From Microbacterium azadirachtae (GTDB lineage Bacteria > Actinomycetota > Actinomycetes > Actinomycetales > Microbacteriaceae): a stretch of 64,000 nucleotides of DNA. Below the pieces are notes generated by a model that ran no database searches, had not been told where the DNA came from, and was given only the letters and a program-made list of their open reading frames with translations. A program made the translations under genes and the position numbers. Of the stretch, positions 58,600 to 64,000 are shown in pieces (position 1 is the stretch's first letter; each line of letters opens with the position of its first letter). The stretch spans positions 245,353 through 309,352 of the forward strand of contig NZ_JYIT01000086.1 of the NCBI RefSeq assembly GCF_000956545.1, read 5' to 3'.

Positions 58600-59772
58600 A
58601 TGGATCTTGACGAGCTGCTCCGGGTGATGGATCGCGCCGCCGCAAACCTGGCGAAGCTTCAGGCGATCTGGGATCGGGCGCAGCCGATGATCCCTACTCG
58701 CCCGCAGCGCGGTACGAGCCGCGAATACGAGGACCTCCGTCGGTCGTGGACTCCCCTGCTGGCGGGCCTCCCTCCTATCGACGGCACAACCGTTACTGAA
58801 GAGCTGCCTGACATCGATGAAGCCGGACAATCGTTCATCTATCACTATGAGTTTGATGAGCCGACCTACGACCTTGAGAACCGGCTGGAGCGACCTGGAC
58901 ACCAACTCGATGAGTACCGCTTCCGCCTTGGGCAAGCCCGACGGCGCGCAATCCACGACCGTCTGGATGAGCTCACCTCCACGGTCAATGTGACTCTCAC
59001 GCAGATCATCGAGTCGTTCGAGCCCGACTCGTCGGCCCGAGTCGAGGATCCCCGAACGGCCGTGGTGGCCGACTCGGTCAGCGAGATCGAGCGGCTGCTC
59101 GGCGATACGACTGAACGAAAGGGACGTTGGGGAGATCTGCACCGTCACCTCCACTTCGGGCAAGGTCACGACTGGCACGATATTGCGGAGATGGATTGGC
59201 CGTCAGTTCGCGCCGATATCGAGGCTGCAAGCCTTTCGGAGCTCGACCCGCTGCCCGTGCCTGCGATTGATCTCGGTGTCGCAGCCTCAGCGCGACCGAC
59301 CGGCGGTGCAAGCATCGGCCTCGACTGGTCAGTCATCGACGACGATGGATTTGAACGCTTGCTGTTCGACCTCTTGCGCGGCTTTCCTAGCTATCAGAAC
59401 GTCGAGTGGTTGATGAAGACGCGCGCACCAGATCGAGGACGCGATCTGTCTGCTGAGCGGGTGATCAAAGACGATGGCGGAACGACACGGACCGAGCGGG
59501 TCATCATTCAAGCGAAACACTGGACGTCGAAGTCAGTCGCTCCTGCCGACATCACGAACACGCTGGCAGCGCTATCCCTCTGGGAGCCGCCGATCGTCCG
59601 GGCATTGGTGATTGCGACGAGCGGTCGCTTCACCACTGATGCGGTTGCGGTTGTCGAGAAACACAACTCTGACGGCAAGCTGCCGCTTATCGAGCTGTGG
59701 CCGGACAGTCGCTTGGAGACTCAGCTTTCGCAGCGCCCGGACCTGGTCGCTTTATACCGACTTCGCCCTTAG
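58600..59772 (+). CDS. Mrr-like restriction endonuclease domain protein
   Basis: This is a 390-residue protein. The N-terminal 200 residues are helical and of unknown function (LLRVMDRAAANLAKLQAIWDRA). The C-terminal domain (about 245-385) fits the Mrr_cat PD-(D/E)xK fold: DDDGFERLLFDLLRGFPSYQNVEWLMKTRAPDRGRDLSAERV, then ERVIIQAKHWTSKSVAPADI. The Asp in DRGRD and the Q-A-K triad are the usual Mrr metal and catalytic residues. Such proteins act as type IV restriction enzymes or defence effectors. GAAGGA precedes the ATG. It is divergent from the relaxase by 51 bp and convergent with the AbiJ-like gene. Confidence 0.8.
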   Translation: MDLDELLRVMDRAAANLAKLQAIWDRAQPMIPTRPQRGTSREYEDLRRSWTPLLAGLPPIDGTTVTEELPDIDEAGQSFIYHYEFDEPTYDLENRLERPGHQLDEYRFRLGQARRRAIHDRLDELTSTVNVTLTQIIESFEPDSSARVEDPRTAVVADSVSEIERLLGDTTERKGRWGDLHRHLHFGQGHDWHDIAEMDWPSVRADIEAASLSELDPLPVPAIDLGVAASARPTGGASIGLDWSVIDDDGFERLLFDLLRGFPSYQNVEWLMKTRAPDRGRDLSAERVIKDDGGTTRTERVIIQAKHWTSKSVAPADITNTLAALSLWEPPIVRALVIATSGRFTTDAVAVVEKHNSDGKLPLIELWPDSRLETQLSQRPDLVALYRLRP

Positions 59773-59794
59773 GAGATTGTCGGTCCGGTCGGAG

Positions 59795-60643
59795 CTAGAA
59801 CTCGAAGTCGAAGTCAGACCCAGAGCTCCCGGCTGTGGCTTCACCGCGATACAGGGTGACGAGAAAGGTGAGGATCGCACCGGCCATACGCACGACCATG
59901 ACCGTTTCGGCATGCGCGATGTCTGGTTCTGCGTAGCGCCCGTGGCGAGCGCCCGGAAGCTGGTTCGAGTACGCGTAGAGCTTCTCGATCGCAAGTCGCA
60001 GCGGCACGTGGTAACCGGGGCTACCTGGGAAGAGGTTGCGTGCAACATCACCGAGGGTTGCGTGGGGCTTCCCCTCGATGATCTTTGCAACCGCCTCCAG
60101 CGCGTTGAGCGCGTCAGCCACGGCGCCTTCGAGGTTCGCGGGCATGCTGCGCAGATTGCGCAACGCATTCTGGTACTGCTTGCGCACGGGTTCGAACTCA
60201 TCGGTCAAGGACGCAATCGCTTCGTCCTCGTCGTGCCGAGTCTCGAACTCGTTCGCGACGGGTTCGTAGAATTCGAACCGGCCATCGCGCATCTCATAGG
60301 CGATTCCGCTTCGTGACAAGGCTCTGTTCACCGACTTCTGCAGTTCCGCACGCGACTGCCCCTTCATCGTTGAGGCCTCGGCTTCCAGCGCATCATAGAC
60401 GTCGAGCCAGGTCATCTGGTCGAGGAGAAGCCGTGCGAACTCATCGGCGTAGGTATCGCTCCAGATGTTCGCGTCGGGCAGCTGCTGGGAGTATTCGCAC
60501 AGCTTTCGATATGCGGCAAGCGGACTCTTCCCGTCACGGCTAACCGCATTCCACAGCACGAGACGCACTGCGTCGCTGTCTCGCTCGATCTGGGTGCGTT
60601 GCGGCTCAGGTCGCGTGTACCCAAATCGATCTGCGAACGACAT
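59795..60643 (-). CDS. AbiJ-like abortive infection protein (predicted HEPN)
   Basis: This is a 282-residue protein. The N-terminus MSFADRFGYTRPEPQRTQIERDSDAVRLVLWNAV resembles the AbiJ_NTD4 domain (F-S/A-D/E-R-x-G pattern followed by L-x-N-x-L-W-N). The C-terminal part LEGAVADALNALEAVAKIIEGKPHATLGDVARN and LRLAIEKLYAYSNQLPGARHGRYAEPDIAHAE matches the helical HEPN-like half. The family causes abortive infection in lactococci. The ATG at 60643 has AGGAG; the 22-codon extension is non-conserved. It meets the Mrr-like gene tail to tail with 22 bp between. RNase activity is predicted, not seen. Confidence 0.75.
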   Translation of the reverse strand: MSFADRFGYTRPEPQRTQIERDSDAVRLVLWNAVSRDGKSPLAAYRKLCEYSQQLPDANIWSDTYADEFARLLLDQMTWLDVYDALEAEASTMKGQSRAELQKSVNRALSRSGIAYEMRDGRFEFYEPVANEFETRHDEDEAIASLTDEFEPVRKQYQNALRNLRSMPANLEGAVADALNALEAVAKIIEGKPHATLGDVARNLFPGSPGYHVPLRLAIEKLYAYSNQLPGARHGRYAEPDIAHAETVMVVRMAGAILTFLVTLYRGEATAGSSGSDFDFEF

Positions 60644-61538
60644 CGTGCTCCTAACTCTGTTCCAGCCACCTGCTGTCCATTCTCTCCGAGCACAGCACGA
60701 ACCCGTCAAACCTCATCTGCAAGACGCGTGGTGGCCCAAAAGAGGAGTCCGGGATGAACGCTCCGGAGCTCCGTCATTAGCGCCCATCGAGCAACGGCGG
60801 GAAGCGCCTGAGTACCTAAGAGATGACCAGCCCGGCCGGGAATCTCGACGATGGCGGCCGGTGATCATCGACGTATCGGAGTCCCCATGCGCCAGCCGAA
60901 CCACGAGGCCCCAGAGCCGTGGTCTACGAACGGGTCGCTGTCCGTCGGGTGCCGAAGACTCGAACTTGCCGTCAAGGAAGAACTCGATGCCGAGACGGCG
61001 CGATTCTCCGAGTTCAGCCCGGCGCCGGTCCACATGTTGGCCCGCCATTGGCCAGCCGCGCCGAAGCTCGGCGACATCACCAAGATCGATTCGACCGCCA
61101 TCGAGCCCGCTGAGGTGATCTGTGGCGAGTTCCCACTCAAGACGTGTCAGCTTGTCGACAAAGCACTAGCCCACAATAGTCGGAGGCGCCGCGGCACCTC
61201 CAAGCTCCGGTTGCAGAAGTCGCTGCTGGCAGCTGCATGCCCGGGGATGTTCTTGAGCCTGTCCACAGTCGGCCCGAGCCGCTCGTGGTCGTACTCGATC
61301 TCGATCCGATGGTCTCTGCCGCTGTGAGGGCGTTCATCATTGCGTTACCGTCCCGTGCGCGTAGCGGCTTTTGCACGTTTCGGCAGACAGCATCGTCCTA
61401 CATTCCGTCAATGTGGGCCCTGGGGCATCCGCTGGTGCCGCGCCAAGATGGATCAGCAACGGACGAGTTCGCAAAGATGCGCTCCCCAGAGAAGCCCCGG
61501 GGCACCGGGAGTTTCGCCGATTCGTTTGGAGATTGATC
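60644..61538. other. Island-end segment without intact gene
   Basis: This 895-bp stretch has no intact gene. It contains the decayed C5 methyltransferase fragment (about 60935-61190, plus strand) and otherwise only short shadow frames; the last 200 bp hold the promoter and ribosome site of the glycosidase gene. No integrase or att-like copy of the tRNA-Pro sequence is visible. Confidence 0.55.
60935..61190 (+). pseudogene. Decayed phage-type C5 cytosine DNA methyltransferase fragment
   Basis: A plus-strand frame carries LARHWPAAPKLGDITKIDSTAIEPAEVICGEFPLKTCQLVDKAL. This follows the 5-methylcytosine methyltransferase order: an EYDPxxxxVLAxHWPxxPxxGDI block, then VEPxDVLxGGFPCQDxS. The catalytic Pro-Cys of motif IV has become Pro-Leu (GEFPLKT), and motifs I and V onward are absent, so the copy cannot be active. 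It lies between the AbiJ-like gene and the glycosidase and probably comes from a phage or the element itself. Confidence 0.55.
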
Positions 61539-63248
61539 ATGCCAGTCCCCACACTGGGTTCGGTCGGCGTGAGTCGCCGCACTGTTCTGAAGGCAGCAGC
61601 CGCGTCGGCTGGAGCCACCCTGGGGTTGCCGAGCATTGCCGCCACAGCGGCCCGCTCCAACGTCCGGTTCGAGCCGACATTGGTAGGAGCGATCCGCTGG
61701 GACGCCTGGGTTGGAGGCGACTGGCACGTCGGCGCCACGGTGAATCGCACGTTGTCACCGCAGGAGTACCAGTTCCGCCTCCCGTTCTACGCACAGATCA
61801 CGGTGCCGGATCGCATGCTCGTCGAGCAAAACTTCGATGCGGAGGTCTCAGGTGAGGCGCCGTCCGGCTGGACCGTCTCTTCGGCAGCCGGTACCTCAGT
61901 TGCCGTAGAGGACGCGATGGACCACCCAGGCAAGCATGTCCATCTGCACGACGAGTCAGGGACGTCGCCAGCATCGATGACCCACGCGTTCGCGTCGCAG
62001 AGCCGCGCCGTCACTGTGAAGTGGGATTGGAAGGAAACCGTCGCGGGCCGGTGGGGTCGGGCGTTACTGATAGGCGGCTCGACCGCGGTCGTTGACATCG
62101 CGACTACTACGGATGCAGCTGGCAAACACCTCGTGATGCGTTCCCCTGATGGCACCTGGAAGGTCCTGCAGGATATTACGGACGACACGTGGTACTCACT
62201 GAAGGTGATCGCCGACCCAGCACCACCGCAAGCGAGTCCTTGGGTTGACGTTTATGTCAACGGCACTCGGCGGATCAGCAAAGCACCATTGCTCGCGTCC
62301 GCCAGGAGGTTCGACAACCTCACGCTTCGTACTAACGAGACGTTGACCTCAGATCTATACGTCGACAATGTGAGCATCGCAATCACCGAGTCCGTGAACG
62401 CGAATGGCGCGACCCAGGCGATCATGGACCAAGAGATTCAGTACGCTACTTCGGCCGGAATAGACTATTGGGCCTTCGTGTACTACCCCCAGGAGCCGCT
62501 GTCGCGTGCCCGGAATCTGTACCTGTCCAGTGCTCACAGGAACGACGTCAATTGGTGCGCGCTGCTGGACGGCAACTTCACCGGTGCGTTTGACGCGAAC
62601 CTCGCCATATTGGCACCGCACTTCGCCGAACCAAACTATCAGAAGGTGCTCGGCGGTCGCCCGCTCCTCTACTTCCTCACCGGCGCCGACGCCGCCAAGG
62701 TCGCGAAGGTCCGAACCAAAGCCGCGGAAATCGGAGTGCCAAACCCATACATCGTCGTGATGGCTTGGACTGCCGAGAGCGCGGCGACGCTGAAGGCAAC
62801 GGTCGGGGCGGACGCAGTCAGTCGGTACGCAACTGGCGGTGGGAACGGGGCCACCTACGACAGCGTCGCGGCAACTGAAACTGAGCTGTGGACCGACTAC
62901 GCCAGCGCGGCCGGAGAGGTGGTTCCAACTGTGTCCACAGGCTGGGACAATCGCCCCCGATATGACTATCCCGTCAGTTGGATCGGGGACTACACATCAC
63001 TGCAGAACAACTGGGAACAGCAGGCAACGCCCGGCGAAATCGCCACCCACCTCGCTGGAGCGATCCGCTGGGGAAACACCCACCCGACGGATACCCCGGC
63101 CAATACCGTTCTGATCTATGCCTGGAACGAGTTCGACGAAGGAGGCTGGATCTGTCCAACCCTGCACGAGCTCCGCGATTCCGCTAGGCCTCTGCGTCTC
63201 GATGCCATCGCGGGGGTATCCAGGACAGGTCTAGCCAAACCACGGTGA
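61539..63248 (+). CDS. Tat-exported GH99/WbsX-like glycoside hydrolase
   Basis: This is a 569-residue protein. A Tat signal (VSRRTVLKAAAASAGATLG, about 10-28) sends it out folded. The TIM-barrel parts resemble the WbsX/GH99-like family: YQFRLPFYAQITVPDRMLVEQ, then QEIQYATSAGIDYWAFVYYPQEPL, and the C-terminal YAWNEFDEGGWICPTL. A concanavalin-like beta-sandwich (about residues 88-290) is inserted between the first and second barrel segments. GGAG precedes ATG 61539. It is directly upstream of rhamnose genes, so it may cut rhamnose-containing glycans; the linkage is unknown. Confidence 0.78.
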   Translation: MPVPTLGSVGVSRRTVLKAAAASAGATLGLPSIAATAARSNVRFEPTLVGAIRWDAWVGGDWHVGATVNRTLSPQEYQFRLPFYAQITVPDRMLVEQNFDAEVSGEAPSGWTVSSAAGTSVAVEDAMDHPGKHVHLHDESGTSPASMTHAFASQSRAVTVKWDWKETVAGRWGRALLIGGSTAVVDIATTTDAAGKHLVMRSPDGTWKVLQDITDDTWYSLKVIADPAPPQASPWVDVYVNGTRRISKAPLLASARRFDNLTLRTNETLTSDLYVDNVSIAITESVNANGATQAIMDQEIQYATSAGIDYWAFVYYPQEPLSRARNLYLSSAHRNDVNWCALLDGNFTGAFDANLAILAPHFAEPNYQKVLGGRPLLYFLTGADAAKVAKVRTKAAEIGVPNPYIVVMAWTAESAATLKATVGADAVSRYATGGGNGATYDSVAATETELWTDYASAAGEVVPTVSTGWDNRPRYDYPVSWIGDYTSLQNNWEQQATPGEIATHLAGAIRWGNTHPTDTPANTVLIYAWNEFDEGGWICPTLHELRDSARPLRLDAIAGVSRTGLAKPR

Positions 63249-63409
63249 TATCCCGCACCGAACCCCGATGATCAGGAAGCCACGCCCGCGCATACCGCAA
63301 CAGCGGCCGGACGGAAGAAGACCACATCGCAAACGCAGCAACTACTCAGACCATCGTATGGAGCGATACATCTTTGCCATGGCGAACATTCCCGCCACGA
63401 AGGAGCGAC

Positions 63410-63781
63410 ATGACCCGCCACTGCTTCGAGCTCCGGATCCGGCCAGAGCTCTGCGACGACTACGTCGCCCGCCACACGCCGGTGCGTCCGGAGATGCTCG
63501 CGGAGATCGCCGCCGCGGGCTGGCGCAACTACTCCTTGTTCCTCGCCGAGGACGGCCGGCTCGTGGGCTACTACGAGACCGACGACGATGCCGCGGCTCA
63601 GGCCTACCTCGCCGCCTCCCCGATCGCGGCGGAGTGGGAGGCGGAGATGGCGCCGTACTTCCTCGGCCTCGACGGGCGCCCCGATCAGGCCGCGACCGCA
63701 CTCACCGAGATCTTCCACCTGGCCGATCAGCTCACCGCTGCCCGCCGCACGTCCGCCTCCGAAGAAAGCACCGCATCATGA
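63410..63781 (+). CDS. rhaM: L-rhamnose mutarotase
   Basis: This 123-residue RhaM/DUF718-type dimer interconverts alpha- and beta-L-rhamnose for the isomerase. Family features visible are RHCFELRIRPELCDDYVARHTPVRPEMLAEIAAAGWRNYSLFL, LVGYYETDDDAAAQAYLAASPIAAEWEAEMAPYF and the terminal EIFHLA with the active-site region around the central His/Tyr residues. GAAGGAG precedes the ATG. It overlaps rhaI by 4 bp (ATGA), which confirms the catabolic assignment. Confidence 0.9.
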   Translation: MTRHCFELRIRPELCDDYVARHTPVRPEMLAEIAAAGWRNYSLFLAEDGRLVGYYETDDDAAAQAYLAASPIAAEWEAEMAPYFLGLDGRPDQAATALTEIFHLADQLTAARRTSASEESTAS

Positions 63782-64000
63782 CCACGCTCTCCCCCGAGAT
63801 CCTGTCCGCGCTCGAGACACAGGCGATCGAGCTGCCGAGCTGGGCGTTCGGCAACTCCGGCACCCGCTTCCGTGTGTTCGGCACGCCCGGCACGCCCCGC
63901 GACCCGTACGAGAAGATCGCCGATGCGGCGCAGGTGCACGCCCACACGGCGCTCGCCCCCACCGTGGCGCTGCACATCCCGTGGGATCTCGTCGATTCCT
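63778..64000 (+). CDS. rhaI: L-rhamnose isomerase, partial (N-terminus)
   Basis: The frame runs off the right edge; about 74 residues are seen. The start LSPEILSALETQAIELPSWAFGNSGTRFRVFGTPGTPRDPYEKIADAAQVHAHTALAPTVALHIPWD is the conserved beginning of the actinobacterial/Pseudomonas-type RhaI isomerase, distinct from E. coli RhaA. It converts L-rhamnose to L-rhamnulose. The start overlaps rhaM by 4 bp. Together with the secreted glycosidase it suggests a rhamnose-glycan utilisation locus continuing to the right. Confidence 0.92.
   Translation, partial: MTTLSPEILSALETQAIELPSWAFGNSGTRFRVFGTPGTPRDPYEKIADAAQVHAHTALAPTVALHIPWDLVDS

Larger units (their letters stand above)
45418..61250. mobile_element. 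Putative integrated mobilisable element / defence-rich genomic island
   Basis: The left edge is the tRNA-Pro 3' half. The right edge is uncertain: I place it after the decayed methyltransferase, before the Tat-exported glycosidase. Inside, base composition is visibly less GC-rich, genes are poorly conserved, and a MobF relaxase plus the small membrane protein usually found beside it in actinobacterial plasmids mark a conjugative origin. Most cargo genes have phage-defence-type domains (HEPN, AbiTii, Schlafen/AlbA_2, HNH, Mrr, AbiJ). No integrase, excisionase, coupling protein or type IV secretion genes are seen, so the element is either degraded or its recombination module is outside the window. 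Confidence 0.65.

Noticed and set aside
45460..61538. Integrase or recombinase gene for the island
   Set aside because: I looked for a tyrosine or serine recombinase signature on both strands and saw none.
1..64000. CRISPR array, rRNA operon, replication origin
   Set aside because: No regularly spaced direct repeats, no rRNA-like stretches and no DnaA-box clusters are visible.

Overview
This is high-GC actinobacterial DNA, most likely chromosome from a Microbacterium-like member of the Microbacteriaceae. That placement is inferred from gene content, codon style (strong G/C third positions), leaderless TANNNT-ATG promoters, the GarA/FtsR-type cluster, an imuA-imuB-dnaE2 mutasome and actinobacterial RhaI. 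No rRNA, CRISPR array, intact tRNA or replication origin is visible.

Left core block (1 to about 45.4 kb). It begins with an acidic protein cut by the window edge and a full pyruvate carboxylase. Then come a ParA-type ATPase, two MerR regulators with a GarA/OdhI-like FHA protein, and a dihydrolipoyl dehydrogenase; together these link division control and 2-oxoglutarate/pyruvate metabolism. A compact type III polyketide synthase-methyltransferase-hydroxylase operon (8.7-11.8 kb) resembles phenolic-lipid (alkylresorcinol) loci. After a CYTH protein, a prepilin peptidase and a Rieske/DUF2231 protein, imuA-imuB-dnaE2 (14.8-20.8 kb) forms a translesion mutasome behind a degenerate SOS box. Mixed housekeeping genes follow (flavin reductase, thioesterase, amino-acid permease, AhpD-like, UBP zinc finger, msrB-msrA). 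A LacI-regulator/MFS/esterase/SGNH operon has a perfect palindrome in front of the transporter. A TetR-linked acyl-CoA operon (SDR, saccharopine-type reductase, ligase, SCPx-like thiolase) comes next. A GntR-prpD-prpB-prpC methylcitrate operon and a MerR-peroxiredoxin fusion gene close the block.

Accessory block (about 45.4-61.2 kb). It starts at the 3' half of a tRNA-Pro(GGG) gene lacking its 5' half, the classic scar of integration into a tRNA. Base composition drops and the genes become poorly conserved. It holds a TPR/HEPN protein of LA2681 type, two uncharacterised Cys/His-rich proteins, an AbiTii protein, an AlbA_2/Schlafen protein, an HNH-like protein, a DUF4238 protein, a small membrane protein, a MobF relaxase-helicase, an Mrr-like nuclease, an AbiJ-like protein and a decayed C5 cytosine methyltransferase. 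I read it as a mobilisable or formerly mobilisable element carrying a dense set of candidate anti-phage genes. No integrase, coupling protein or second att site is visible.

Right block (61.5-64 kb). A Tat-exported GH99/WbsX-like glycosidase is followed by L-rhamnose mutarotase and the start of L-rhamnose isomerase, so this is probably the edge of a rhamnose-glycan utilisation locus on the chromosome.

The best candidates for undescribed biology are the defence-rich element (especially the two-gene Cys/His-rich pair and the AbiTii-Schlafen-HNH-DUF4238 run), the MerR-PrxQ fusion with its 20-bp-spacer promoter, and the long inverted repeat inside the prp operon.
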